Below, one piece after another: positions 1 through 9,639 of a DNA stretch of 64,000 nucleotides. The notes below the pieces were generated by a model that saw nothing but the letters and a program-made list of their open reading frames with translations, was not told where the DNA came from and ran no database searches. The stretch covers positions 19,027 through 83,026 of the forward strand of contig NZ_MDDS01000009.1 of assembly GCF_001721295.1 (NCBI RefSeq), written 5' to 3'. The number at the start of each line of letters is the position of its first letter. Within the stretch, counting starts at the first letter, position 1. The stretch is from Sphingomonas turrisvirgatae (GTDB taxonomy: Bacteria > Pseudomonadota > Alphaproteobacteria > Sphingomonadales > Sphingomonadaceae). The position numbers were made by a program, and so were the translations under genes.

Positions 1-1050
1 GCCTTCAGGCCCCTGGCTGTACCAGGTCTTCACATTCCCCTCGTTGAGCGGCGCGCCGCTGCGCAGCCGCACGGGCAAGTCCGGATTGGCAAGGAACGCG
101 CGGCCGAAGCTGACCGCATCGGCGACGCCGCTGTCGAGCGCCGCTTGCGCTGCATCGCGCGTGAAGAAGTCGGAATTGACCACCAGCGGCCCGTCGAACA
201 CCTTGCGGATCGCCGGGCTGAGCTTGGGCGCGTCGCTCCTGCCGAAGGTGCCGTCGGGTCCCGGTTCACGCAGTTCGAGGAAGGCGATGCCGAGTTCGGA
301 CAGGCGCCGTGCGGCAGGAACGAACACGGCTTCGGGCGCACTGTCATCGACACCCTGCGACTCGCCATTGGGCGAGAGGCGGACGCCTGTGCGATCCGCA
401 CCGGCAATTGCGACCACGCGCTGCGTCACCTCATCCAGCAGGCGGATGCGGTTCTCGACCGATCCCCCGTAGCGATCGGTGCGATGGTTGGACCCGTCGC
501 GCAGGAACTGGTCGATAAGATAGCCGTTCGCGGCATGGATCTGCACCCCGTCGAACCCCGCGGCGAGCGCGTTCTCGGTCGCCCGGGCATAGCTATCGAG
601 GATGCCGGGCAGTTCGTCGAGATCAAGCGCGCGCGCCTGCTCATAGGGCTGGCGCCCTTCATAGGTGTGGACATGGCCGGGGCTGATCGTGGCCGAGGCG
701 GAAACCGGCTGCTCGCCGGTGACGGAGCTGTGCACCTGCCGCCCCATGTGCCACAGCTGCGCCACGATGCGCCCACCGGCGGCGTGCAGCGCTTCGGTGA
801 CGGGCCGCCACGCGGCAACCTGGGCGTCGGTCCACAGGCCGGGCGCGAACGGCCAGCCAAGCCCCTGACGGCTGATTCCGGTCGCTTCGCTGATGATGAG
901 GCCGGCGCCGGCGCGCTGCGCGTAATAGTCTGCCATGATCGGCGTCGGCACCGCATCGCGATCGGCACGCCCGCGCGTCAGCGGGGCCATCAGGATGCGG
1001 TTGGGCGCGGCGATGGCGCCAAGCTGGATCGGCGAGAACAAGTCCGGCAT
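1..1050 (-). CDS. Old Yellow Enzyme family alkene reductase (NemA-like), 3' end beyond window
   Basis: This is an FMN-dependent NAD(P)H:flavin oxidoreductase of the Old Yellow Enzyme family, which reduces activated C=C bonds (enones, maleimides) and sometimes nitro compounds in the cytoplasm. It starts at ATG 1050 on the minus strand and reads open for 350 codons to the window edge. The N-terminus has the family pattern MPDLFSPIQLGAIAAPNRI. Further on come the substrate/FMN-site stretch around HAANGYLIDQFLRDGSNHR, then RYGGSVENR, and the late glycine-rich region ending near WYSQGPEG. Family members are about 350-370 residues, so only the last few residues are missing. It is transcribed divergently from the EamA transporter, with a palindromic operator candidate in the gap. 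The exact substrate cannot be told from sequence. Confidence 0.95.
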   Translation of the reverse strand, partial: MPDLFSPIQLGAIAAPNRILMAPLTRGRADRDAVPTPIMADYYAQRAGAGLIISEATGISRQGLGWPFAPGLWTDAQVAAWRPVTEALHAAGGRIVAQLWHMGRQVHSSVTGEQPVSASATISPGHVHTYEGRQPYEQARALDLDELPGILDSYARATENALAAGFDGVQIHAANGYLIDQFLRDGSNHRTDRYGGSVENRIRLLDEVTQRVVAIAGADRTGVRLSPNGESQGVDDSAPEAVFVPAARRLSELGIAFLELREPGPDGTFGRSDAPKLSPAIRKVFDGPLVVNSDFFTRDAAQAALDSGVADAVSFGRAFLANPDLPVRLRSGAPLNEGNVKTWYSQGPEG

Positions 1051-1072
1051 CGAATTTCTACCCCTTCATTGG

Positions 1073-1087
1073 GTTGCAATATGCAAC
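1073..1087. promoter_or_regulatory. Palindromic operator candidate between OYE and EamA genes
   Basis: GTTGCAATATGCAAC is a 6-bp inverted repeat (GTTGCA/TGCAAC) around a 3-bp centre. It lies in the 58-bp gap between two divergent genes, where a repressor of electrophile-responsive genes would bind. Sites of this TTGCA/TGCAA kind are used by small winged-helix (HxlR-type) regulators, but no such regulator lies in the window, so the assignment is inference. Confidence 0.5.
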
Positions 1088-1108
1088 AGATAGGCGGCTA
1101 AGGGCGCG

Positions 1109-2056
1109 ATGCACGAGCACGCGCCTCCAAAAAAAACTGCGCACCGGCAAAGTTCGGTTGGGCCAAGATCCACCGCGCTGCCCTTTGCCGCGCTGATCGC
1201 TGGCAATGTTGCGCTGGCGTTTGGGCCATGGTTCGTTCGCGCGGCAGATGTCGGGCCGGTGGCGGCTGGGTTCTGGAGGCTGGCGCTCGGCGTGCCGTTC
1301 CTGTTCGCGATCGTCGTGGCGACGCAGGGCAATCCGTTGCGCAACGCCCGCGGCCTTGGCTGGACGCTGGCGATTGCGGGTGTGGTGTTCGCAGGCGATC
1401 TTGCGTCCTGGCATCTTGGCATCCTGCAGACGACCCTCGCCAACGCCACGCTGTTCGGCAATTCTGCGATCCTGATGTTCCCGATCTGGGGGTTCCTGGT
1501 CGCACACGCCTGGCCGACGCGGCAGCAGGGGGTGGCGCTGGGGCTGGCAGCGATCGGGGCAGCGTTGCTGCTGGGTCGATCGTACAGCCTGTCGCCCGAC
1601 CATCTGGCGGGCGATCTGCTCAGCCTGCTCGCGGGCACGCTTTATACGGTCTACTTCATCCTGATGGGCCGCGCGCGCGAGGCGATGTCGCCGCTGGCAT
1701 CGCTGGCGCTGGTGAGCCTTGCCGGCGCACTGCCGCTGCTCGGCTTTGCCTGGGCGTTGGGCGAACCGATCTGGCCGCAGCAATGGGGGGTGCTGATCGG
1801 GCTGGCGCTGGCCAGTCAGGTCGTGGGGCAGGGACTGATGATCTATGCGCTCGGCCACCTATCGCCGCTGGTCGTCGGCATCGCACTCCTGCTGCAGCCG
1901 GTCATCGCCGGCACGGTTGGGTGGATCGTCTATGACGAGCGGCTGGGCGCGCCCGATTTTCTCGGGGCCCTTCTGGTCGCCATCGCGTTGGTACTGGTGC
2001 GCCGCGAGGCAAAGCCGGTTGCAAGCGTTCCGCAGGAGGCTAAAACGGGAACATGA
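1109..2056 (+). CDS. EamA/DMT-family transporter
   Basis: This is a 315-residue integral membrane protein of the drug/metabolite transporter superfamily with two EamA repeats and about ten hydrophobic helices. The first repeat starts near residue 23 (LPFAALIAGNVALAFGPWFVR) and the second near residue 170 (LAGDLLSLLAGTLYTVYFI). The family exports metabolites or amino acids from the cytoplasm; the substrate is unknown. The end of repeat 2 (QPVIAGTVGWIVYDERLG) carries the usual EamA closing pattern. Its stop codon overlaps the COQ9-like start (ATGA at 2053), so the two are translationally coupled. The coupling is seen directly; the functional reason is not evident. Confidence 0.9.
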   Translation: MHEHAPPKKTAHRQSSVGPRSTALPFAALIAGNVALAFGPWFVRAADVGPVAAGFWRLALGVPFLFAIVVATQGNPLRNARGLGWTLAIAGVVFAGDLASWHLGILQTTLANATLFGNSAILMFPIWGFLVAHAWPTRQQGVALGLAAIGAALLLGRSYSLSPDHLAGDLLSLLAGTLYTVYFILMGRAREAMSPLASLALVSLAGALPLLGFAWALGEPIWPQQWGVLIGLALASQVVGQGLMIYALGHLSPLVVGIALLLQPVIAGTVGWIVYDERLGAPDFLGALLVAIALVLVRREAKPVASVPQEAKTGT

Positions 2057-2712
2057 CTGACGTCGCCGACATGACGCTGGACGAGCTGCGCGCCGCGCTC
2101 GCTTCCCACCTTGCCCCCAATGCCGCGTTTGACGGCTGGAATGCCAAGGCGGTGGAAAGCGCTGCGGGCACGATCGGGGCCGATCGTCACGTGGCCAGGC
2201 TGGCGGTCCCGGGCGACGCGGTCGGCATGATCGACTTGTGGTTTGCCGATATCGACCGCGGCATGGCCGCCGCGCTTCCGCCCGAGATGCTGGCCACAAT
2301 GAAGATCCGCGCCAGGATCACCGCGTTGGTCGAGGCGAGGCTGGACCTGTTGGCCCGGAATCGCGAGGCACTGCGCCGCGCGGTCGCCATCCTGGCGATG
2401 CCGCAAAATGCCCCGCGCGCGGCGAAGCTCGGCTGGCGATCGGCGGACGCCATGTGGCGGCTCGCGGGCGATACCGCGACCGACTACAATCATTATACGA
2501 AGCGCGGACTGCTGGCGGGCATCTATGCCGCGACGATCGCGGTGTTCCTGAACGACGACAGCGAGGGTCATGCCGAAACGCGCGCATTCCTGGCGCGGCG
2601 GATCGATAACATCATGCAGTTCGAAAATACCAAGGCGAAGCTGGTCGGCAATGGCGACCATCGCTTCAGCGTGTCGCGGTTCGTGGGCCGGCTGCGCTAT
2701 CACGCGCGGTGA
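2053..2712 (+). CDS. COQ9 family protein
   Basis: This 219-residue protein belongs to the COQ9 family, lipid-binding helical proteins with a TetR-like fold that assist ubiquinone biosynthesis (in eukaryotes through COQ7). The C-terminal half carries the recognisable stretch LGWRSADAMWRLAGDTATDYNHYTKR followed by GLLAGIYAATIAVFL and a tail with RRIDNIMQFE. Full length fits bacterial COQ9 (about 200-230 aa). It overlaps the upstream transporter by 4 bp. No membrane segment is evident apart from the amphipathic lipid-binding helix. Role in ubiquinone synthesis is inferred from the family. Confidence 0.88.
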   Translation: MTDVADMTLDELRAALASHLAPNAAFDGWNAKAVESAAGTIGADRHVARLAVPGDAVGMIDLWFADIDRGMAAALPPEMLATMKIRARITALVEARLDLLARNREALRRAVAILAMPQNAPRAAKLGWRSADAMWRLAGDTATDYNHYTKRGLLAGIYAATIAVFLNDDSEGHAETRAFLARRIDNIMQFENTKAKLVGNGDHRFSVSRFVGRLRYHAR

Positions 2713-2742
2713 GGGCGAGGGACTTCTTCTTATTACCACCGT

Positions 2743-2850
2743 CGTCATCCCGGCCTTGTGCCGGGATCCACTTCGCCGCTGGGCGTGTCGTACGAGCCTT
2801 GAGGGCGGCAGCTGCCGGCCGCTGGACCCCGGCACCAGGCCGGGGTGACG
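2743..2850. repeat. REP-like inverted repeat
   Basis: The left arm at 2743-2771 begins CGTCATCCCGGCCTTGTGCC. The right arm at 2822-2850 is its reverse complement with 4 mismatches in 29 positions. About 50 bp lie between the arms. The layout and the core CCCGGCC...GGCCGGGG match the short palindromic intergenic repeats common in sphingomonads and rhizobia. It sits between a gene stop (2712) and the next start (2879), so it may act as a transcript-end or mRNA-stabilising structure. Confidence 0.8.
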
Positions 2851-2878
2851 ATTGGGCTTGCAGGGCAGGGGGCGAGCG

Positions 2879-5599
2879 GTGATCGAGCTTCCCTATCCCG
2901 CGCTTCACGCCAGCCATGGCGGCATCTGGATCGCGGGGCCGGACGGCACGCGCAGTGTTGGGCGCGGCGAGGCCGTCCGGATCGCGGCGGACACGCCGAT
3001 GCTGTTGCTTAACGCGCCGCTGGTGGCGCAGCGGCTGGGCTATCCCGAGTTGTCCGGACTCGACCTGCTCGAACTATTCTCATTCCTGCGCCCGGCCAGG
3101 TTCATGGTGCCCACGCCCAAGGGCGTTGCCAAGACGCTGGGCCTTGTCGAGCCGGCGAGCGATGCCGAGGTCGCGCCGTTCCTGCGCGAGGCGGCGACCG
3201 CGATGTTGCGTATGGTCGATGGCGACTGGCCCGAGCGAGAGGGCGCATGGCACGCCGCACAGTCGCTGGCGCGGCTGCGATGGAGTTGGGCACCGGTCGT
3301 CACTCAGGCAATCGCGAAGCCTGAGAAGGCGGAACGCTGGCTATTCTCCAGACTGCCCGAATGGAGCGAGCAAGCACCACGCACCCCGCCGCGCACCGTG
3401 TCGCTGGAAGCGGACGAGGTGCGCGAGCGGCTGGCCGAACTCACTGGCCGGGGTGCGGAGGCGCGGGAGGGCCAGCGGCTTTACGCCGAGGCGGCGGCCT
3501 CCGCCTTTGCGCCGCGCACCATGCGTGATTCGCCCAATCTGGTGCTAGCCGAAGCGGGAACCGGGATCGGCAAGACGCTGGGCTATCTTGCGCCGGCCTC
3601 GCTCTGGGCAGCGAAGGCCGACGGCGCGGTGTGGGTATCGACCTTTACCAAGGCGCTGCAGCGCCAGCTGGCGAGCGAGGGTGAGCGGCTGTTCGCAGAT
3701 CCTGAAATGCGCAAAAAGCGCATCGTCACGCGCAAGGGACGGGAAAACTACGTCTGCCTGCTGAATCTGGAAGACGCGTTACAAGGCGGGTTCGCGGGTC
3801 GCGCGGCGGTGCTGGCGCAGCTTGTCGCACGATGGGCGGCCTATACCGCCGATGGCGACATGGTCGGCGGCGACTTGCCCGGCTGGTTGCCGGTCCTCTT
3901 CCGACGCAACGGATCCACCGCGCTGACCGACCGGCGCGGCGAATGCGTCTATGCCGGCTGCCCGCACTATCGGAAATGCTTCATCGAGCGCGCGGCGCGG
4001 GCGAGCGCCGACGCCGACCTCGTCATCGCCAATCATGCGCTGGTCATGGTCAATGCCGCGCGGGGGCGCGAGAGCGCCACGCGGCCGACGCGCTATGTGT
4101 TCGACGAGGGGCATCACCTGTTCGACGCTGCCGATGCGATGTTCGGCGTGGCCCTGACTGGGCAGGAGACGATCGAGCTGCGCCGCTGGGTCACCGGGCC
4201 GGAAAGCGGATCGCGTGGACGGCGGCGCGGCTTGGCGGCCCGTTTGTCCGACGTGGCGAGCTATGACGAGGCCGGTGCACAAGCCATTGCCGAGGCGGTC
4301 GATGCTGCACGCGCGCTGCCGGCCGACGGATGGTTGCAGCGCGTCGCGGAAGGCGCGCCGTTCGGGCCGATCGAGGCGCTGCTGGGCGCGGTACGCGGGC
4401 TCACTTACGCCCGTTGCGACGACGCCTCGGGCGAGGCGGGCTATGGCATCGAGACGGAACTGGCCGAGCCGGACGCGGCGCTGGTGGATGCGACGGTGCC
4501 AGCGGCGGCGGCGATGGAGCGTCTGCTGCGGCCGATGATGGCGCTCGGGCGGCGGCTCGAGGCCGTGCTCGACGAAGGGCCGGACTGGATGGACGGCCAG
4601 GCGCGCGCGCGGATCGAGGGCGCCATCGCTTCACTCGGCTGGCGAGCGGAGACCGTGGCCGCCTGGCTCTCGCTGATCGCGCGCATCGGCGGCCCGGCGA
4701 GTGAAGACTTTGTCGACTGGCTGGCGGTCGATCGGGTCGAGGGGCGCGAATTCGACATCGGCATCCACCGCCGCTGGCTCGACCCCAGCAAGCCGTTCGC
4801 CGAAACGGTGCTGAAGTCCGCGCACGGCGCGCTGGTTACCTCGGCCACGTTGCGTGCAGGGGGCGACTGGGACGTGGCCGAGGCACGTAGCGGCGCGCAG
4901 CATCTGTTGCATCCGGCGGCGCGGTTCGAAGCGCAATCGCCGTTCGACTATGCCGGGCGGGCCGAGGTGATCATCGTCACCGATGTGAAGCGCGGCGACA
5001 TGCCCTCGCTCGCCAATGCCTATGCCCGGCTGATCGTCGCGGCGCAGGGCGGTACGCTGGGACTGTTCACCGCCATCCGCCGGTTGCGCGGCGTCCACGC
5101 GCGGATCGCCGACCGGCTCGCGCGCGAGGGGCTGCCGCTCTATGCCCAGCATGTCGATCCGATCGATACCGGCACCTTGGTCGATATCTTCCGCGACGAT
5201 CCGCGCGCTTCGCTGATCGGCACCGATGCGTTGCGCGACGGCGTGGACGTGCCCGGCCACTCGCTGCGGCTGGTCGTGATGGAGGGCGTGCCTTGGGCCA
5301 AGCCGAGCGTGCTGCATGCCGCACGGCGGCTCGCGGGCGGGGGCAGCGCCTATGATGATCGCATCGTACGCGCGCGGCTTGCCCAGGCGTTCGGCCGATT
5401 GATCCGGCGTGCCGACGACCGCGGCGCGTTCGTGCTGCTGTCGGCCGCGATGCCCTCACGCCTGCTCGGCGCGTTCCCACCCGGCACGCCGATCGCGCGG
5501 GTCACGCTGGATGAAGCGGTGGCGCGTGCCGAACGTCTTTCATCTGACTCAAGGCTGGGGCATGAGGCGCTCGCACCCCTGGATCCGGAGCGCCGATGA
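2879..5599 (+). CDS. ATP-dependent DNA helicase, DinG/XPD-like
   Basis: This is a superfamily 2 helicase of the DinG/YoaA (XPD-related) group that unwinds DNA, typically in repair or at R-loops. Walker A is EAGTGIGKT (residues 225-233) and Walker B is the DEGH box (409-412). Four cysteines (293, 356, 361, 367) between them are spaced as the ligands of the 4Fe-4S domain. Motif VI is QAFGRLIRR near the C-terminus. I chose GTG 2879 (906 aa), preceded by AGGGGG with good spacing, over an in-frame TTG at 2852 that abuts the REP repeat. The residues before the helicase core (1-200) are alphaproteobacterial-type with no recognised domain. The stop overlaps the next gene (ATGA). Confidence 0.93.
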   Translation: MIELPYPALHASHGGIWIAGPDGTRSVGRGEAVRIAADTPMLLLNAPLVAQRLGYPELSGLDLLELFSFLRPARFMVPTPKGVAKTLGLVEPASDAEVAPFLREAATAMLRMVDGDWPEREGAWHAAQSLARLRWSWAPVVTQAIAKPEKAERWLFSRLPEWSEQAPRTPPRTVSLEADEVRERLAELTGRGAEAREGQRLYAEAAASAFAPRTMRDSPNLVLAEAGTGIGKTLGYLAPASLWAAKADGAVWVSTFTKALQRQLASEGERLFADPEMRKKRIVTRKGRENYVCLLNLEDALQGGFAGRAAVLAQLVARWAAYTADGDMVGGDLPGWLPVLFRRNGSTALTDRRGECVYAGCPHYRKCFIERAARASADADLVIANHALVMVNAARGRESATRPTRYVFDEGHHLFDAADAMFGVALTGQETIELRRWVTGPESGSRGRRRGLAARLSDVASYDEAGAQAIAEAVDAARALPADGWLQRVAEGAPFGPIEALLGAVRGLTYARCDDASGEAGYGIETELAEPDAALVDATVPAAAAMERLLRPMMALGRRLEAVLDEGPDWMDGQARARIEGAIASLGWRAETVAAWLSLIARIGGPASEDFVDWLAVDRVEGREFDIGIHRRWLDPSKPFAETVLKSAHGALVTSATLRAGGDWDVAEARSGAQHLLHPAARFEAQSPFDYAGRAEVIIVTDVKRGDMPSLANAYARLIVAAQGGTLGLFTAIRRLRGVHARIADRLAREGLPLYAQHVDPIDTGTLVDIFRDDPRASLIGTDALRDGVDVPGHSLRLVVMEGVPWAKPSVLHAARRLAGGGSAYDDRIVRARLAQAFGRLIRRADDRGAFVLLSAAMPSRLLGAFPPGTPIARVTLDEAVARAERLSSDSRLGHEALAPLDPERR

Positions 5600-6138
5600 A
5601 GACGCTGACGTTGCTGCGCCATGCCAAATCGAGCTGGGACGACCCGGTATCGCGCGACTTCGACCGGCCGCTCAACGCGCGCGGGCGCAAGGCGGCGGTG
5701 ACCGTCGGACGCCATATGCGCAGCGAGCGGTTGAGCTTCGACCATGTCGTCGCATCGCCGGCAGTCCGCATCGTCGAGACGGTGGAGGAGATAGAGGCCG
5801 GCTATGGCAGCGCGCTCGCCCCGGCCTGGGACCGGCGGGTTTACCTGGCGTCCGCTTCCAGTCTGCTCGACGTCGTGCATGAGCTTCCGGCAGGCGCCGA
5901 CAGCGCGCTGCTGATCGGGCATAATCCGGGATTGGAGGACTTGATCCTGCTGTTGATCCCGGACCGGTCGGGCGACGTGCTGCGCGATTCGGTCGAGGAA
6001 AAGTTTCCAACCGCCGCGCTGGCGGTGATGACGTTCGACGTGGAGAGCTGGGACGAGGTGAGCGCGGATGGCGGCATCCTCGTCAGCTTTACGCGTCCGC
6101 GCGATCTTGATCCGGCGTTGGGGCCGACGAGCGAATAA
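5596..6138 (+). CDS. SixA-like histidine phosphatase
   Basis: This is a 180-residue member of the histidine phosphatase superfamily, closest in layout to SixA phosphohistidine phosphatases. The catalytic RHA motif is at residues 8-10 (LLRHAKSSW), followed by DRPLNARGRKAA. A second conserved histidine lies in IGHNPGLEDL (about residues 111-120). It probably acts in the cytoplasm on phosphohistidine or small phosphoesters; its partner is not visible here. It is coupled to the helicase gene by a 4-bp overlap. It could equally be an uncharacterised small-molecule phosphatase. Confidence 0.88.
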   Translation: MKTLTLLRHAKSSWDDPVSRDFDRPLNARGRKAAVTVGRHMRSERLSFDHVVASPAVRIVETVEEIEAGYGSALAPAWDRRVYLASASSLLDVVHELPAGADSALLIGHNPGLEDLILLLIPDRSGDVLRDSVEEKFPTAALAVMTFDVESWDEVSADGGILVSFTRPRDLDPALGPTSE

Positions 6139-6204
6139 TTTCGTTTCGCACAGCGATTGACACAGGTTACTATCGCCGCGGGACTCCAGCCGGAGGACGT
6201 TTTC

Positions 6205-6672
6205 ATGGCGATCGATTTCCAATTGAACGGCAAGCCCGCGAGCTTCGCAGGCGATCCCGAGACGCCGCTGCTGTGGGTGCTGCGCGATCATCTCGGCCTG
6301 ACTGGTACCAAATATGGCTGTGGTGTCGCGCAATGCGGGGCGTGCACCGTGCATCTCGACGGCAAGAACCGGCGGTCCTGCGTGACGCCGGTCGGCACGA
6401 TCGCGGGCAAGTCGGTCACGACGATCGAGGGCGTGACCGGCAAGACGGCCGAGGCGGTGAGGGCCGCCTGGGTTGGCCTCGACGTGCCGCAATGCGGGTT
6501 CTGCCAGTCGGGGCAGGGCATGTCCGCCATCGGGCTGCTCACCGCCAAGCCGAAGCCGACCGATGACGACATCGATCATGCAATGGCCGGCAACATCTGC
6601 CGCTGCGCCACCTATGTCCGCATCCGCCAGGCGATCAAGGATGCCGCGGGCGTGAAGGGGGTGCGGGCATGA
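6205..6672 (+). CDS. iorA: (2Fe-2S) subunit of a xanthine dehydrogenase-family hydroxylase (isoquinoline 1-oxidoreductase alpha type)
   Basis: This is the small iron-sulphur subunit of a molybdenum hydroxylase. It holds two 2Fe-2S clusters: the plant-type N-terminal one in [16 protein letters not shown] with a further Cys, and the C-terminal helical one in CGFCQSGQ...ICRC. ATG 6205 is preferred (155 aa) because CGGAGGAC lies just upstream at 6191-6198 and the protein then begins [11 protein letters not shown], as in the family; an in-frame TTG at 6157 would add 16 unlikely residues. It overlaps the molybdopterin subunit by 4 bp and passes electrons from it to the downstream cytochrome. Confidence 0.93.
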   Translation: MAIDFQLNGKPASFAGDPETPLLWVLRDHLGLTGTKYGCGVAQCGACTVHLDGKNRRSCVTPVGTIAGKSVTTIEGVTGKTAEAVRAAWVGLDVPQCGFCQSGQGMSAIGLLTAKPKPTDDDIDHAMAGNICRCATYVRIRQAIKDAAGVKGVRA

Positions 6673-8813
6673 ACGCCGTCGCGAACCGCCGCGCCTTCCT
6701 TGCCGGGGCAGGCGGGCTGGCGATCGGCTTCACACTGCCGTCGGGTGGGGCGCGAGCGCAGGCGTCAGGCGCCGCCCTGGCGCCCAACGCCTTTGTCCGC
6801 GTGGGCACCGACAACAGCGTGACGGTCGTCGCCAAGCATGTCGAGATGGGGCAGGGTCCGTCGACGGGGGTGACCACCATCATCGCTGACGAGATGGACG
6901 CTGCGTGGGATCAGATGCGCTTCGTTTTCGCGCCCGCCAACGACCCGCTCTACAAGAATTTGATGTTCGGCACGATGGGTGCGGGCGGTTCCAGCGCGAT
7001 CAAGGAAAGCTGGATGCAGATGCGCATGGCCGGCGCCGCGGCGCGTGCGATGCTGGTCGAGGCGGCGGCCCGGCGCTGGGGCGTACCGGCCAGCGCGATG
7101 GGCGTCAGGAACGGTGTCGTCAGCAGCGGTTCGCACAAGGCCACGTTCGGCGAGCTTGCCGCCGACGCGGCGGCACTGCCGGTGCCGGCGAACCCGACGG
7201 TCAAGAAGCCCGACCAGTTCGTCTATATCGGCAAGAAATTCGCCAAGCTGGACAGCAGGGCCAAGACCGACGGATCGGCCATGTTCACGCAGGACGTGCG
7301 CCTGCCGAACATGGTACATGCCGCGGTGCGTCGCCCGCCAGCGTTCGGGGGCACGGTGAAGAAGGTCGAAGCTGGCGCCGCTAAAGCCATCCCGGGCGTG
7401 ATCGACGTCAAGCCGGTTCCGAGCGGGGTCGCGGTTTATGCCAGCGACACCTGGAGCGCGCAGCGCGGGGCGGCCGCGCTCGAAGTCGACTGGGACTTGA
7501 GCAAGGCCGAGACGCGCTCGTCCGCGCAGATGCTGGCCGAGTACAGCGCTGCGGTGCGCACGCCCGGCACGCAGGTCGAGACGACGGGCAACGCTGCGAC
7601 TGCGCTGGCGCGCGCTGCGAAGAAGATCGACGCGACCTTCTATTTCCCCTTCCTCGCACACGCGCCGATGGAGACGCTCGACTATGTGATCGAGAAGAAG
7701 GGCGACGGGATCGCGGTCCATGCCGGAAGCCAGTTTCAGGTCGGCGAGATGCGGGCGATGTGCGGCGTCGCCGGCGTGCCGTTCGAAAAGAGCGAACTGA
7801 TCCAGCACTACGCCGGCGGCAGCTTTGGCCGACGGGCGACGCCGGCGATGTTCGACGCGAGCGAGGCGGCGGCGTGCGCCCGTGCCTATGGCTTTGCCGC
7901 GCCGGTCAAGGTGGTGGCGAGCCGCGAGAACGACCTGACCGGCGGCTTCTATCGCCCGATGACCGTGCACCGCGTGCAAGTGGGGCTCGATGCCAATGGC
8001 GAGGTATCCGGTTGGGACCAAGTCTGCGCCGCGAAGTCGATCATGAAGGGCACGCCGTTCGAAGCCATGGGTATCAAGGACGGCGTCGACGGCAACATGA
8101 TCGAGGGCGCGAACGACACCAACCAGTATCGCATCGCCGATTTCCGGCTGGGCCAGCACCTCATGGAAACGCCGGTGCCGGTGCTGTGGTGGCGATCGGT
8201 GGGGCATACGCACACCGCTTTCGTCAAGGAAACGCTGATCGACGAACTGCTGGCGATGGCCGGCAAGGACCCGGTCGCCGGGCGCCTCGCGCTCCTCAAG
8301 CACGAGCGCGCCGCCGGCGCATTGCGCAAGGTCGCCGAGATCAGCGGCTTCGGCAAGCGTGCGATCGCCAAGGGGCGTGCGCTGGGCGTCGCTGTGCATG
8401 AAAGCTTCGACAGCTATGTCGCGCAGGTGGCGGAAGTATCGGTCGGCGCCGACGGGCTGCCCAAGGTGCACAAGGTGTGGTGCACGGTTGACTGCGGGAT
8501 CGCGGTGAACCCCGATGTCGTACGCGCCCAGATGGAGGGCGGCATCGGCTATGGCCTGGGTCACGCGCTGTATGGCGAGATCACGCTGGGCGAGGGCGGA
8601 CAGGTGCTCGAGAGCAATTTCGATACATACCGCTCGCTGCGGATCGGCGAGATGCCGGATGTCGAGGTCGCGATCATCCCGAGCGCTGAAAAGCCGAGTG
8701 GCGTCGGCGAACCCGGTGTGCCGCCGATCGCGCCGGCCGTTGCCAATGCCTGGCGCAGGCTGACGGGCAAGGCGGTGCGAAGACTGCCCTTCGCGCACGG
8801 AGACAACGCATGA
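6669..8813 (+). CDS. iorB: Molybdopterin-binding subunit of xanthine dehydrogenase-family hydroxylase (isoquinoline 1-oxidoreductase beta type)
   Basis: This is the large catalytic subunit (714 aa) that carries the molybdenum-cytosine dinucleotide cofactor and hydroxylates a heterocycle or aldehyde. The N-terminus has a twin-arginine signal ([16 protein letters not shown]), so the complex is probably folded with cofactor and exported to the periplasm. Typical segments include [29 protein letters not shown] and the late [18 protein letters not shown] region (written [18 protein letters not shown]). The conserved [17 protein letters not shown] near the end contains the catalytic glutamate. It is coupled to iorA (ATGA) and to the cytochrome gene (ATGA). 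The substrate is not predictable; isoquinoline oxidation is only the family name. Confidence 0.92.
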   Translation: MNAVANRRAFLAGAGGLAIGFTLPSGGARAQASGAALAPNAFVRVGTDNSVTVVAKHVEMGQGPSTGVTTIIADEMDAAWDQMRFVFAPANDPLYKNLMFGTMGAGGSSAIKESWMQMRMAGAAARAMLVEAAARRWGVPASAMGVRNGVVSSGSHKATFGELAADAAALPVPANPTVKKPDQFVYIGKKFAKLDSRAKTDGSAMFTQDVRLPNMVHAAVRRPPAFGGTVKKVEAGAAKAIPGVIDVKPVPSGVAVYASDTWSAQRGAAALEVDWDLSKAETRSSAQMLAEYSAAVRTPGTQVETTGNAATALARAAKKIDATFYFPFLAHAPMETLDYVIEKKGDGIAVHAGSQFQVGEMRAMCGVAGVPFEKSELIQHYAGGSFGRRATPAMFDASEAAACARAYGFAAPVKVVASRENDLTGGFYRPMTVHRVQVGLDANGEVSGWDQVCAAKSIMKGTPFEAMGIKDGVDGNMIEGANDTNQYRIADFRLGQHLMETPVPVLWWRSVGHTHTAFVKETLIDELLAMAGKDPVAGRLALLKHERAAGALRKVAEISGFGKRAIAKGRALGVAVHESFDSYVAQVAEVSVGADGLPKVHKVWCTVDCGIAVNPDVVRAQMEGGIGYGLGHALYGEITLGEGGQVLESNFDTYRSLRIGEMPDVEVAIIPSAEKPSGVGEPGVPPIAPAVANAWRRLTGKAVRRLPFAHGDNA

Positions 8814-9457
8814 GCAGGGCGGGGATGAAGCTGCAGCTGCAGCATCTTGGCCTGGCGGCGCTTGCAATTGCGGCCGTCGCGCTGCCCGCGGCGGTAATCG
8901 CGCGCCAGAGCGCCGCGCCGGTAGGCCTGCAACCGGTCAGCGCCTTTGCCGGGATTGCCGATCCGGCGGCGCGATCGGCCGCGATCTTCACGGAGATGGG
9001 TAAGGTGCTGACGCATCCGCGCTGCCTCAATTGTCACCCGCGCACCGATCGCCCGAGGCAAGGGGATGCGATGGCGCTGCACAACCCGCCCGTGGTGCGT
9101 GGCAATGCCAAGGGCGAGGGGGCGCCCGGGTTGCAATGTTCGACCTGCCACGGCCCGCGCAATGTCGCGTTCGCCAACGGTACCGGCAGCATTCCGGGGC
9201 ATCCATTGTGGCACCTGGCTCCGATCGAGATGGCGTGGCAGGGCAAGTCGCTGCGCGAGATTTGCGAGCAGTTGAAGGATCGACGGCGCAACGGCGGGAA
9301 GACGCTGGCGCAAATCCACGAACACAATGCCAACGACACGCTGGTCGGCTGGGGCTGGAACCCGGGCCCAGGGCGCACGCCCGCACCCGGCACCCAGGCA
9401 CAGTTCGGCGCGCTGACCAAGGCATGGATCGACACCGGCGCCAAGTGCCCGACTTAG
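8810..9457 (+). CDS. Dihaem c-type cytochrome partner of the molybdenum hydroxylase
   Basis: This is a 215-residue exported protein with an N-terminal hydrophobic segment (residues 11-30) and two haem-c motifs, CLNCH (72-76) and CSTCH (110-114). The position in the operon, overlapping iorB by 4 bp, makes it the electron acceptor of the hydroxylase in the periplasm. Homologues next to iorAB are often simply labelled isoquinoline 1-oxidoreductase subunit. Methionine-type sixth ligands are not obvious, so bis-His ligation is possible. It replaces the FAD subunit found in classical xanthine dehydrogenases. Confidence 0.85.
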   Translation: MSRAGMKLQLQHLGLAALAIAAVALPAAVIARQSAAPVGLQPVSAFAGIADPAARSAAIFTEMGKVLTHPRCLNCHPRTDRPRQGDAMALHNPPVVRGNAKGEGAPGLQCSTCHGPRNVAFANGTGSIPGHPLWHLAPIEMAWQGKSLREICEQLKDRRRNGGKTLAQIHEHNANDTLVGWGWNPGPGRTPAPGTQAQFGALTKAWIDTGAKCPT

Positions 9458-9639
9458 GATCCTGACGCTGGCCGGAGCGATGGCCGATTGAAGCGTAATC
9501 TTGGCGAAAGCCGGAACCTGATGCGGCCGCGTCCAAGCGCGATCGCCTGGGGTTATCGGCATGCGCCGCGACGACACAATTAGTCAAACCGTTGACGCAA
9601 ACCTATGTGCGGCGCACCACGGGGGCAAAAGAGCAGGGG

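Noticed and set aside
6157..6204. Longer start (TTG) for the 2Fe-2S subunit.
   Set aside because: The extra residues have no family match, and a good ribosome site precedes ATG 6205. TTGACA at 6157 may instead be a -35 box, but no -10 is seen at 16-18 bp.
6765..8867. Long open frame on the minus strand opposite the molybdopterin subunit (700 codons).
   Set aside because: It lies entirely over iorB, which has family motifs. In GC-rich DNA the opposite frame of a strong gene often stays open. It has no domain.
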